Positions 27,460 to 35,406 of a DNA stretch of 64,000 nt are shown here, one piece after another (position 1 is the stretch's first letter; every line of letters starts with the position of its first letter). The notes under the pieces are model-generated. The model was not told the DNA's origin. It searched no databases and was given only the letters and a program-made list of their open reading frames with translations. A program made the translations under genes and the position numbers. Source of the stretch: VFMC01 sp963791635 (lineage in GTDB: Bacteria > Actinomycetota > Acidimicrobiia > Acidimicrobiales > Ilumatobacteraceae); assembly GCA_963791635.1 (NCBI GenBank), contig CAWBTC010000018.1:124001-188000 (forward strand). Direction: 5' to 3'.

Positions 27460-28683
27460 TCAGGGGGAGTTCTTCTTGGCCTGCAGCTCGCGGGCCTGTT
27501 CGATCCAGTGTTCCCGGTCGACGCGACCGGGGAAGTCGATCTCGTCACCGATGCGGATCGCGTCCTGGGCGGTCCACGCTGCGATCTGGGCGAATGTCGT
27601 GATGCCCTGCTCGCGCAGGTGCGCGCCGATGACCGGGCCGATCCCGACGATCTCTTCGATGTCGTCGGGCTCGAGGACGCCGACAGCCGTTGCCGGCCTC
27701 GCGCTCACCGGACCGGTGTCGAGCGCGCCATCGAAGCCGTCGTCGGAGAGCGGACCGAGTCCGATGACGTGCACGTTCTTGGCATCGCCACCGAGAGCCT
27801 CGGCCCCACTGACGATCTCCATGATCTCGGTCGTGATCGAGTCCTGCCGAGCGCGGTTCATGATCCGGCTGAGGTTCTTGATCAGTTCCTCGGCATTGTC
27901 GGTCGCGCTCTTCATGGCCCGCTGGCGGAAGGCGTGCTCGCTGGCAGCCGCGTTGAGCAGGGCCGCGTAGATGCGGGCCTCCACGTAGCGCGGCAGCAGT
28001 GTGTCAAGGATCGTGCCCGGATCGGGCTCGAACTCGAAGTCGGCAGCCGTTCCAGCAGCGTCGACACCCTTGCCGTCGCCGCCGGCGACGGTCTGGCGGT
28101 CGAGCGGGACCAGTGGACGCTGAACCACTTCCTGCGAACCGGCCGAGATGAAGCGGGTGTAGACCAGCTCGACCCGGTCGACCTCGCCGCTCACGTACAT
28201 CTCCATCACCTGCTTGCCGATGGTCTTCGCGTGGGCGTAGGTGGGGTTGTCGCTGAAGCCGGTGTACGTGGCACCCATCGCGTAGCCGCGAAAGCGGAAG
28301 TAACCCTCGGCCTTGCGACCCACGGCGATCACCGTGTAGGCGGTGCCGTTGATCATGCCCGCCTTGATCTCACCCTCGGTTGCGCGCTGCACGCCGGCGT
28401 TGTACCCGCCGCACAGACCGCGGTCCGCAGTGATCGCGATGTAGGCCACCTTGGCGATCGTGGGACGCCCGGCCAGGAGTGGCGACTGAGACGCTCCGCC
28501 TGCAGCAGCCAGGTCCTTGACGACCTCAGTGATCTGCTCGCTGTAGGGCACGGCGGCAGCAACCCGCTGCTGGGCCTTCACGATGCGGCTCGCCGCGATC
28601 AGCTCCATGGCGCGCGTGATCTTCTTCGTCGCCTGGACGCTGCGAATGCGCCCCTTGAGAATGCGCTCCTGACCGCCTGCCAT
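27460..28683 (-). CDS. atpG: ATP synthase gamma subunit with C-terminal HhH-like domain
   Basis: Rotor shaft of F1. Residues 1-298 form a normal gamma subunit, with the N-terminal helix RIRSVQATKKITRAMELIAASR, the Rossmann-like middle (TADRGLCGGYN) and the C-terminal helix ending RIMNRARQDSITTEIMEIVSG. Family members usually stop near 285-310 residues. Here the frame continues to 407: an acidic linker of about 40 residues, then a domain at about 338-402 (DDIEEIVGIGPVIGAHL, ITTFAQIAAW, RVDREHWIEQA) that resembles the helix-hairpin-helix/H3TH module. It is one open frame with no stop between the parts. ATG 28683 lies 2 bases after the atpA stop. Confidence 0.95.
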   Translation of the reverse strand: MAGGQERILKGRIRSVQATKKITRAMELIAASRIVKAQQRVAAAVPYSEQITEVVKDLAAAGGASQSPLLAGRPTIAKVAYIAITADRGLCGGYNAGVQRATEGEIKAGMINGTAYTVIAVGRKAEGYFRFRGYAMGATYTGFSDNPTYAHAKTIGKQVMEMYVSGEVDRVELVYTRFISAGSQEVVQRPLVPLDRQTVAGGDGKGVDAAGTAADFEFEPDPGTILDTLLPRYVEARIYAALLNAAASEHAFRQRAMKSATDNAEELIKNLSRIMNRARQDSITTEIMEIVSGAEALGGDAKNVHVIGLGPLSDDGFDGALDTGPVSARPATAVGVLEPDDIEEIVGIGPVIGAHLREQGITTFAQIAAWTAQDAIRIGDEIDFPGRVDREHWIEQARELQAKKNSP

Positions 28684-28685
28684 GA

Positions 28686-30287
28686 CTACTCCGTTGCCAG
28701 CGTCTTCGCGCTCTGAGCCTCGCCGAGCGCCGCTGCGTCGGTGGCCAGCACATCAGCGGCGTGAGCGGCAGTCAGGTCGGCGACGAAGCGGTCCTTGAAC
28801 GAGGCGATCAGGTCGCCGAGCTCGCCCGGCACGTCGGCCTTCGGGTTGCTGCGCATCCCGGCCAGCAGGCCTCCCTGTGTGCTGCGCATGTGCTCGAGCA
28901 GTTCGCCCTCGAAACGACGGACCTGGTTCACCGGGAGGCTGTCGAGGTATCCCTTGGTGCCGGCGAACACGACGACGACCTGCTCTTCGACCGGCATCGG
29001 GCTGTTGAGCGGCTGCTTGAGCAACTCCACGAGTCGGTAGCCTCGCTCGAGCTGGGCCTTGGAGATCGCGTCGAGCTCGGAACCGAACGTGGCGAACGCC
29101 TCGAGCTCGCGGAACTGGGCGAGGTCGAGCTTCAGGGTGCCCGACACGCTCTTCATCGCCTTGATCTGAGCGGCGCCACCCACGCGTGACACCGAGATGC
29201 CCACGTCGACCGCCGGGCGGACACCCGACTTGAACAGGTTGTCCTGCAGGTACACCTGACCGTCGGTGATCGAGATCACGTTCGTCGGGATGTACGCCGA
29301 CACGTCGCCGGCCTTGGTCTCGATCACCGGCAGTGCCGTGAGCGAGCCGGCACCGCGCTCGTCGGAGAGCTTGGCTGCACGCTCGAGGAGTCGGCTGTGA
29401 AGGTAGAACACGTCACCGGGGTACGCCTCACGGCCCGGTGGGCGGCGGAGCAGCAACGACACCTGACGGTACGCCTCGGCCTGCTTGGACAGATCGTCGT
29501 AGACGATGAGCGCGTGCTCACCGTTCTCCATCCAGTGCTGACCGATTGCGCAGCCGGCATACGGAGCGAGGTACTTGAACGGGGCCGGGTCACTGGCTGG
29601 CGCGGCAACCACCACGGTGTACTCCAGCGCGCCGTACTGGCGGAGGGTTTCGACGGTCTGGGCGACCGTCGAGCCCTTCTGACCGATCGCGACGTAGATG
29701 CACTTCACACCGAGGCCGCGCTGGTTGATGATCGCGTCGACGGCGACCGTTGTCTTGCCGGTCTTGCGATCGCCGATGATCAGCTGACGCTGGCCACGGC
29801 CGATCGGGGTCATCGCATCGATCGACTTGATGCCGGTCTGCAGCGGCTCGTGCACCGGCTTGCGACCCATGATGCCCGGGGCCTGGATCTCGACACGGCG
29901 CTGGATGCCGCCGACGATGTCGCCCTTGCCGTCGATCGGCTGACCGAGGGCGTTCACCACGCGTCCGAGCATTGCGTCGCCGACCGGCACCGAGAGGATG
30001 CGGCCGGTGGCCTTCACCGTCTGTCCCTCTTCGATGTGATCGGCGTTGCCCAACACCACGGCACCGATCGACGCTTCGTCGAGGTTGAGGGCGAGTCCGA
30101 CGCTTCCGTCTTCGAACTCGAGCAGTTCGTTGACCGCGCAGTCGGGCAGGCCGCTGACGCGGGCGATGCCGTCGCCGACCTCGGTGACGCGGCCGACCGT
30201 GCGTGCCTCGAGCGACGGCTCGAAGCCCTCGAGGTTCTTCTTCAGCGCGGCGGCGATGTCGCCGGCGCTCAGCGTGAGTTCTGCCAT
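28686..30287 (-). CDS. atpA: ATP synthase alpha subunit
   Basis: Non-catalytic nucleotide-binding subunit of F1. The 533-residue protein has Walker A GDRKTGKT (172-179), ALIVYDDLSK and the arginine-finger region ISVSRVGG. The C-terminal 20 residues extend slightly beyond the core. It lies 58 bp downstream of atpH and is tightly coupled to atpG. Confidence 0.98.
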   Translation of the reverse strand: MAELTLSAGDIAAALKKNLEGFEPSLEARTVGRVTEVGDGIARVSGLPDCAVNELLEFEDGSVGLALNLDEASIGAVVLGNADHIEEGQTVKATGRILSVPVGDAMLGRVVNALGQPIDGKGDIVGGIQRRVEIQAPGIMGRKPVHEPLQTGIKSIDAMTPIGRGQRQLIIGDRKTGKTTVAVDAIINQRGLGVKCIYVAIGQKGSTVAQTVETLRQYGALEYTVVVAAPASDPAPFKYLAPYAGCAIGQHWMENGEHALIVYDDLSKQAEAYRQVSLLLRRPPGREAYPGDVFYLHSRLLERAAKLSDERGAGSLTALPVIETKAGDVSAYIPTNVISITDGQVYLQDNLFKSGVRPAVDVGISVSRVGGAAQIKAMKSVSGTLKLDLAQFRELEAFATFGSELDAISKAQLERGYRLVELLKQPLNSPMPVEEQVVVVFAGTKGYLDSLPVNQVRRFEGELLEHMRSTQGGLLAGMRSNPKADVPGELGDLIASFKDRFVADLTAAHAADVLATDAAALGEAQSAKTLATE

Positions 30288-30345
30288 GTTGTTCGTGTCC
30301 CTCGTGTCCTGGGGTCCCTGATGGGTTTCGTGCTTCTCCGCGCCT

Positions 30346-30873
30346 CTAGAGACGCGACTTCAACTGATCGATGCGGGTGCGAACGCTGCCGTCGATGACG
30401 GTGTCGCCGATGGTGGCCACGAGGCCGCCAAGGACCGACGGGTCGACGACGACCTTCAGGTTCACCTGCTTGCCGGTGGCGTTCGCAAGGGCCGCCGCGA
30501 GACGGTCCTCCTGGTCCTTGGTGAGGGCTACGGCGCTGCGAACCTCGGCCAGCTCGAGATTCTTCGACGACGATGCCCGGTCGACGAGTTTGTCGACGAT
30601 GGCCGGCAGGTCACGACCGCGACCCGAACCGATCACCATGCTCACCAGTTGCACGGTGGTGCTGGTGGCCTTGCCGCCGAGGAGGTCCTCGACGATCGAC
30701 TGCCGCTTGGATGCGGGGATCTGCTCGTCGGTCAGGGCATTGCGCAGCGAATCGGACGACTCGTAGCTGCGGGCGAACCGGAACAGCTCGTCTTCGACCT
30801 CGTCGATGGTGCCTTCGGCGCGAGCGATCTCGAACAGTGCCCGTGCGTAGCCGTCGATGCGGTTGTCGCTCAC
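30346..30873 (-). CDS. atpH: ATP synthase delta subunit
   Basis: Links F1 to the peripheral stalk (OSCP homologue). The 175-residue protein is of normal length with the N-terminal helical domain starting IDGYARALFEIA and the C-terminal VDPSVLGGLVATIGDTVIDGSV signature. It is a separate gene, not fused to b as in mycobacteria. Its start overlaps the stop of the upstream b gene by 4 bases. Confidence 0.95.
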   Translation of the reverse strand: MSDNRIDGYARALFEIARAEGTIDEVEDELFRFARSYESSDSLRNALTDEQIPASKRQSIVEDLLGGKATSTTVQLVSMVIGSGRGRDLPAIVDKLVDRASSSKNLELAEVRSAVALTKDQEDRLAAALANATGKQVNLKVVVDPSVLGGLVATIGDTVIDGSVRTRIDQLKSRL

Positions 30874-31451
30874 TTGGGTGCTCCCACTCTCGATGCGCCC
30901 ACTCTCGAAATGAAGCTCTCGATGAGCTCTTGGTGCGTCGCGTCGTCGAGCGAGCCGGTGACCACGTGGTCGACGGCGGCGTTCGACAGGCGGGCGATCT
31001 CGGCGCGTAGCTCGTCGCCGGCGCGGTTGCCCGTCGCGGCGATCTCCGCGGCTCCGCGCGTCTCGATGTCGCGCAACTCTTGTTCGACTCGCACCCGACC
31101 GTCTTCGAGGACGGCTGCCGCCTGCGCGTCGGCGTCGGCGAGCAGGCGGGCACGCTCGCCGGCGATGTCGCCTTTGGCGGCACGGATCTGCGTCGCTTCC
31201 GCAGCCGCAGAGGTGCGGGCGTCAGCTGCGCCGTCGAGCTCGCCCTGAATTCGCGCCGTGCGCGCAGTCATGCTCTTCTTGATCGCCGGACCTGCGAACC
31301 TGATCAGGAGGGAGAAGATGATGATCGAGGCCAAGCCGCCCCAGATGATCTCCGGCGTTTCCGGCAGGATCGGGCTGTGCGAGACGCAGTCCCCGTTGGA
31401 ATCGATGCCGCACTCAGCCATCGGGCGGATGAGGGATCCCAGAACGCTCAT
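30870..31451 (-). CDS. atpF: ATP synthase b subunit
   Basis: Peripheral-stalk subunit of 193 residues: an N-terminal periplasmic part with two Cys, one membrane helix (IIWGGLASIIIFSLLIRF, about 35-52) and a long Ala/Arg/Glu-rich helix that forms a coiled coil. It follows a second b-type gene with a 4-base overlap, and overlaps atpH by 4 bases. Which of the two is b and which b' is a guess from order. Confidence 0.9.
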   Translation of the reverse strand: MSVLGSLIRPMAECGIDSNGDCVSHSPILPETPEIIWGGLASIIIFSLLIRFAGPAIKKSMTARTARIQGELDGAADARTSAAAEATQIRAAKGDIAGERARLLADADAQAAAVLEDGRVRVEQELRDIETRGAAEIAATGNRAGDELRAEIARLSNAAVDHVVTGSLDDATHQELIESFISRVGASRVGAPK

Positions 31452-32005
31452 CGTGCCATCACCTCGTTGACGACTCTGGCGACGACCGATGCGTCAGGAC
31501 GACGGCCGGTGGCCAGCTCGCCGGCGCGGCCGGCGACATCTGCGACCGCGGCATGGATCTGGTCGCGGACTGCAACCTTGGCGGCATCGGTCTCGGCTTG
31601 TGCGACGGCACGCCGTTCGGCGAGCCGGCCGTTGAGGGCCTTGATCTTGTCCTGGCGCTCGGCTTCGAGCGTCTGACGGGCAGCATCGACCTTGGCAGCA
31701 GCCTCGGACTTCACGACTGCGAGCTGTGCTTCGTAGTCGGCCACGTCGGCACGGGCCGCGGCACGCTCGGCGTCGGCCTGTTCGTGGTCGGCACGGATGC
31801 CGGCGTAGCGCGCATCCATCCCCGACTTGAGGCGCGGGAACAGATAGAAGCGCATCAGCAGAGCAAAGACGATGAACGATCCGGCGCCCCAGTACAGCTC
31901 TTTCAGCTCAGGAACGATCGGGCCGGGCCCCTCGCCGACTTCGGCACCAGCTTCGGTGGCGAGTCGGGTGGCGAGCCCCTGGAGATGATTGACGGCTGTC
32001 AACAC
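31448..32005 (-). CDS. atpF: ATP synthase b' (second b-type) subunit
   Basis: A second peripheral-stalk subunit of 185 residues with one membrane helix (LYWGAGSFIVFALLMRFYLF, about 38-57) followed by MDARYAGIRADHEQADAERAAARAD, a classic b-type coiled-coil helix. The pair of different b genes predicts a b-b' heterodimer stalk, as in phototrophs, rather than a homodimer. It lies 127 bp downstream of atpE, a gap that contains a 12-bp tandem repeat. Confidence 0.9.
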   Translation of the reverse strand: MLTAVNHLQGLATRLATEAGAEVGEGPGPIVPELKELYWGAGSFIVFALLMRFYLFPRLKSGMDARYAGIRADHEQADAERAAARADVADYEAQLAVVKSEAAAKVDAARQTLEAERQDKIKALNGRLAERRAVAQAETDAAKVAVRDQIHAAVADVAGRAGELATGRRPDASVVARVVNEVMAR

Positions 32006-32035
32006 ATCAGCTCCATTCGGGTGGTTGTCTGGTGG

Positions 32036-32071
32036 TTTCGGACATGGTTTCGGACATGGTGTCGGACATGA
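32036..32071. repeat. 12-bp tandem repeat between atpE and b'
   Basis: Three direct copies (TTTCGGACATGG twice, then TGTCGGACATGA) just upstream of the b' gene on the minus strand. Each copy puts a CAT on the plus strand, so the messenger strand carries three ATG codons ahead of the true start. Confidence 0.85.
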
Positions 32072-32132
32072 ATGGGATCTCAGTCGAACGGACCGGAAGA
32101 CCGATCGACGGCCAGCCGATCAAGGGTGACCG

Positions 32133-32408
32133 TCAGAGGCCGATGAGGATGAAGACCACGAAGCCGATGAGGGCCAGTGCTTCGGTGAAGGCGATGCCGA
32201 GGAACATGGTGGTACGCACCATGCCGGCGGCCTCGGGCTGGCGCGCCATCGCCTCGACGGACTTGCCGACGAGGTAACCGATGCCGATGCCGGGACCGAT
32301 GGCGGCGAGGCCGTAGGCGAAACCGGCGGAGCTGGCGGCGGCGGCTGCCTTGTCGGCGTCGCCCTGCAGCGGGTCGAACGTTGCGAGGACCTGGCTCAAT
32401 GCTTCCAT
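32133..32408 (-). CDS. atpE: ATP synthase c subunit
   Basis: Rotor-ring proteolipid of 91 residues with two membrane helices joined by the polar loop ARQPEA. The ion-carrying carboxylate is Glu76 in AFTEALALIG. The sodium-binding Gln of helix 1 is not seen, so proton coupling is expected. The N-terminus is about 15-20 residues longer than in E. coli. Confidence 0.96.
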   Translation of the reverse strand: MEALSQVLATFDPLQGDADKAAAAASSAGFAYGLAAIGPGIGIGYLVGKSVEAMARQPEAAGMVRTTMFLGIAFTEALALIGFVVFILIGL

Positions 32409-32470
32409 GTGACTGTCTCCTGTAATGAGGTTCTGGGTAGATGGAGAGTGGGTTGTTCAGCGGGTGCTGA

Positions 32471-33238
32471 TCAGTGCTCGGGGTGAGCGGAACCACCGAT
32501 GTACACGGCGGTGAGGATGGTGAAGATGTATGCCTGCAGGAAGGCCACCAGCACTTCGAACGCCGTGAGGAACACGAGCATGAAGAACGGCAGGATCGCC
32601 ATCGGCTTGAGCAGCAGCTGCTGGGTCTCGGCGGTGACGAGCGACTGGGTGAGCAGGGCGAAGGTGACGAGCAGGATGTGACCGGCGAGCATGTTGGCGA
32701 ACAGTCGGACCGTCAGCGAGAACGGGCGGACGATGATGTTCGAGATGAACTCGATGACGCCGACGAGCGGCTTCAGCGCGACCGGCACGCCGGGCGGCCA
32801 GATCGTGTTGGTGAGGTACTTGATTCCCTGGTGCTTGAGGCCGACCCCGTTGTAGACGACCCACACGAGAAGTGCGAGGAACATCGGGATTGCCATGCGG
32901 GCGGTTGCCGGCATCTGCAGGAACGGGATGATCCCCGGCACGTTGCAGAGGTAGATGAAGATGAACAGGCTCAACAGGAACGGCGTCCAACCGAGGCCGC
33001 TCTTGCCCATCGTCTGCATGACGATGCCATCCTCGATGAACTCGACGGTGGTCTCGGCCAGGTTGCGCACGCCCTTTGGGGCAACCTTGGCGTCCTTGTT
33101 GCCGGCGAGGAGGAACACGACGATGCCGATGATCGCTGCAGCAACGGCGATCAGCGCGATCTTGTTGAACGACGTGAAGATGTCCTGCCACCGGAGGATG
33201 GCGTTGATCTCGGGGAATTCGAAGGCTTCTGCGAGCAC
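32471..33238 (-). CDS. atpB: ATP synthase a subunit
   Basis: Stator channel subunit of Fo with five or six membrane helices and the essential Arg in RLFANMLAGH, plus the C-terminal helix with FLQAYIFTILTAVYI. GTG 33238 gives 255 residues and starts after the upstream stop (33261). The frame is open to ATG 33295, which would add 19 residues and overlap the atpI-like gene by 35 bp. The shorter form is preferred but not proven. Confidence 0.93.
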   Translation of the reverse strand: MLAEAFEFPEINAILRWQDIFTSFNKIALIAVAAAIIGIVVFLLAGNKDAKVAPKGVRNLAETTVEFIEDGIVMQTMGKSGLGWTPFLLSLFIFIYLCNVPGIIPFLQMPATARMAIPMFLALLVWVVYNGVGLKHQGIKYLTNTIWPPGVPVALKPLVGVIEFISNIIVRPFSLTVRLFANMLAGHILLVTFALLTQSLVTAETQQLLLKPMAILPFFMLVFLTAFEVLVAFLQAYIFTILTAVYIGGSAHPEH

Positions 33239-33260
33239 GTTGGGATCCGATCCTGTCGTG

Positions 33261-33713
33261 TTACGGGCGGGCAGGCTTGAGGCCTGGGTGGGCAAGGGAG
33301 ATCGCGACGAACTTCAGCTCCCAGAGCAGGAGTCCGAGGTGCGTGACGATGATGGTCGCTCCGAGCGCCGGAAGTGAAATCCAGCCGGCGTCACGGACGA
33401 CGAAGACCGCGAGGAAGATGAGCGCGAGCCGGATGAGGTATCCGAACAGCACGGCTCCCATCATCAGGCCGAGGCTGATGCGGGCCGTCGTCGCGACGAG
33501 GGCAGCGGCGAGCGCGAAGTTCACGAGCACGATGGCGATGGCGTACATCGACGACCACGCCCCGTCCATGCCCCAGATGACGCCACAGAGTGCCACGAGC
33601 ACCGGAGCGACGAGCAGGCCGCGCTTGATCATGTCCTTCGACACCGTCACCTCGGGTGCTGGACCCTCGACACGGGTGAGCATCGGTTCGGAGTTCGTGC
33701 GCGACTGGGTCAT
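33261..33713 (-). CDS. atpI: AtpI-like membrane protein
   Basis: A 150-residue protein with four hydrophobic helices, in the position of atpI before atpB. AtpI-family proteins help c-ring assembly and are not essential. Similarity here is by place and topology rather than a strict motif. ATG 33713 (MTQSRTNSEP) overlaps the stop of the upstream gene by 4 bases; the frame upstream of it is a shadow rich in Arg. Confidence 0.7.
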   Translation of the reverse strand: MTQSRTNSEPMLTRVEGPAPEVTVSKDMIKRGLLVAPVLVALCGVIWGMDGAWSSMYAIAIVLVNFALAAALVATTARISLGLMMGAVLFGYLIRLALIFLAVFVVRDAGWISLPALGATIIVTHLGLLLWELKFVAISLAHPGLKPARP

Positions 33714-34087
33714 GCGAGGGCCCCTTCGTTCGGCAGCTCGTTCGGCAGCTCGTTGGGTAGCTCGTTGCGACCGATCTCGGTGGGGATCTCGAGCGGTGCG
33801 TCGGCGAGGTCCTCGACAGCAACGCTCGCACGAGGAGCGCTTCGCAGCTCGGCGGTCCGCTCGGTCTCGAGCTGGGTCATCCGGGCGTCGTACGCGTACC
33901 ACATCCGTACGAACTGGCCGACGACAGCGAACACGGTGCAGCCGATCATGAACGCAGGTCGGCTGTCGAAGGCCCGGTCGAGCGCCCAGCCGATACCGAG
34001 GAACAGGAGGATCACCAACGCGAAGTCCATGCCGCGACCGATGTTGTCATCGGCATCGATGGGCTTGGTTCGGGGAACGAGTTTCAC
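33710..34087 (-). CDS. AtpZ/AtpI-type small membrane protein, first gene of the atp operon
   Basis: A 125-residue protein with two membrane helices (MDFALVILLFLGIGWALD and FMIGCTVFAVVGQFVRMWYAY), resembling the AtpZ/AtpI family proposed to move Mg or Ca or to help ATP synthase assembly. The C-terminus holds three copies of NELP from a 12-bp DNA repeat (33728-33763). GTG 34087 is chosen for AGGA just upstream and for the conserved start KLVPRTKPID. It overlaps the next gene by 4 bases. Confidence 0.68.
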   Translation of the reverse strand: MKLVPRTKPIDADDNIGRGMDFALVILLFLGIGWALDRAFDSRPAFMIGCTVFAVVGQFVRMWYAYDARMTQLETERTAELRSAPRASVAVEDLADAPLEIPTEIGRNELPNELPNELPNEGALA

Positions 34088-34159
34088 GGGGTCCTGGCCT
34101 GGGGCACGCTTGTCACGAAATGCACCACAACGTCGTGGCGAGCTTGTGAACGCGAACAC

Positions 34160-34189
34160 AATCTAGTCACACGGGAGCGCGTCTGCCAA
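34160..34189 (-). promoter_or_regulatory. Probable sigma-A promoter of the atp operon
   Basis: On the minus strand TTGGCA (34189-34184) and TAGATT (34165-34160) are separated by 18 bp, close to the vegetative consensus. Transcription would begin near 34153, giving a leader of about 65 bases before GTG 34087. Confidence 0.5.
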
Positions 34190-34214
34190 ACCGTAGCCGC
34201 GCTCGGATGCCACG

Positions 34215-34254
34215 GATCACGGGTGATCACCGGGGATCACCGGGGATCACCGGG
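34215..34254. repeat. 10-bp tandem repeat after wecA
   Basis: Four copies of GATCACCGGG, the first one diverged, end 6 bp from the wecA stop codon (34261). They lie between wecA and the atp promoter. Confidence 0.85.
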
Positions 34255-34260
34255 TCGATG

Positions 34261-35175
34261 TCAGTCGATCCCTCGCTGTCGCCGGATCTGCGGGTGCAGC
34301 AGGGTGTACAGCGCGAGGCCGAGCATCGCGGCCCCCACCGGGATGTACGACACGCCGCTGTCGGTGATCACCGGGTAGAGCACGAACGCACTCAGCAGCG
34401 CCGTCCAACCCCACAGGATCAGCACGCTGCGGCGTTGTCCGTGGCCCATCTCCATCAGGCGATGGTGGAGGTGTCCTTTGTCGGCCGTGGCGAGTCCCTT
34501 GCCGCTTCTGGCGCGGCGGATGATCGCCCAGAGCGTGTCGAGGATCGGCACGCCGAGGATGAACAACGGGATGAACAGCGGGGCGAAGAAGAAGAACGCC
34601 TGCCCAGCCGACTCGCGCGCCGCGTCCGGCGTCTCGCGCCCGCCGACCACGCTCGTGCTGACCGCCATCAGCAACCCGAGCAGCAGTGAACCGCTGTCAC
34701 CCATGAAGATCCGCGCGGGGTTGAAGTTGTGGGGAAGGAAGCCGATGCAGACGCCGACCGTGATGATCGCGATCAGCGGACCGATGTTCGGCTCGAGCAA
34801 CAGGCCCTGCTCGCTCAGATGTTGGCTGTAAAGGAAGAACGAGAAGGCGCCGATCGCGACGATGCCGGCGGCCAGTCCGTCGAGCCCGTCGATCAGGTTG
34901 ATCGCCTGGCTCATCCCGAGGATCCACAGCACCGTGACGAGCGGGATCCAGTCGTTGCTGAGGTAGGTGACGCCCAGGAACGGCAGGCGGAACAGGAACA
35001 TCGTCACACCGAACCCGACGAGCACCGACCCCGCCACGACCGTGCCCGCCACCTTCGCCGGTGCGGAGAGCTCGCGCACGTCGTCGAGCAACCCGACGAG
35101 GAACAACACGGCCGCGGCGATGAGCACACCAAGGGGTTCGGAGTTGCGGGCGAACAACGGATCGAAACCGTTCAT
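34261..35175 (-). CDS. wecA: WecA/TagO-type GlcNAc-1-phosphate transferase, main part (frameshifted)
   Basis: Polyprenyl-phosphate N-acetylhexosamine-1-phosphate transferase that starts cell-wall linker or polysaccharide synthesis at the membrane. This part has about nine membrane helices and all the Asp motifs: LLDDVREL, NLIDGLDGLAAG, FMGDSGS, and HLHHRLM. The N-terminal 68 residues (GVV...DVGGIAMFLGF) lie in another frame at 35175-35381. The junction on the minus strand is TGATGA, where the upstream stop TGA shares its A with this ATG. A single missing base near 35180-35190 would restore one 373-residue protein. A real split gene with coupled restart is the alternative. Confidence 0.85.
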   Translation of the reverse strand: MNGFDPLFARNSEPLGVLIAAAVLFLVGLLDDVRELSAPAKVAGTVVAGSVLVGFGVTMFLFRLPFLGVTYLSNDWIPLVTVLWILGMSQAINLIDGLDGLAAGIVAIGAFSFFLYSQHLSEQGLLLEPNIGPLIAIITVGVCIGFLPHNFNPARIFMGDSGSLLLGLLMAVSTSVVGGRETPDAARESAGQAFFFFAPLFIPLFILGVPILDTLWAIIRRARSGKGLATADKGHLHHRLMEMGHGQRRSVLILWGWTALLSAFVLYPVITDSGVSYIPVGAAMLGLALYTLLHPQIRRQRGID

Positions 35176-35381
35176 CAGGCGCGGAGACCGAACGCGGCGC
35201 AGAACCCGAGGAACATCGCAATGCCACCGACGTCGGGCAGCGGCGTGGTGTGCACGGTGCGCTCGTTCGGCTCGTACACCCAACCGGCGCGCATGGCGAA
35301 CCGCTTCACGACCGGGGTCACGGTGAAGGTGATGATCGCAGCGACCGCCCCGACGAGCAGGTAGGCGCCGATGCTGGGCAC
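35175..35381 (-). CDS. wecA: WecA N-terminal part in a separate frame
   Basis: A 68-codon frame with GTG start 35381 that encodes the first membrane helix (YLLVGAVAAIITFTVTPVV) and the cytoplasmic segment ERTVHTTPLPDVGGIAMFLGF, the standard N-terminus of WecA/MraY-type enzymes. It ends at TGA directly over the ATG of the following frame. It starts 25 bp after the glyA stop, so glyA and wecA are likely co-transcribed. Confidence 0.8.
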   Translation of the reverse strand: MPSIGAYLLVGAVAAIITFTVTPVVKRFAMRAGWVYEPNERTVHTTPLPDVGGIAMFLGFCAAFGLRA

Positions 35382-35406
35382 GGTGGGAACGGTCCTCGCG
35401 CCGAGG

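Noticed and set aside
25972..28716. Long plus-strand frame opposite atpD and atpG
   Set aside because: Antisense to conserved ATP synthase genes, with typical shadow composition.
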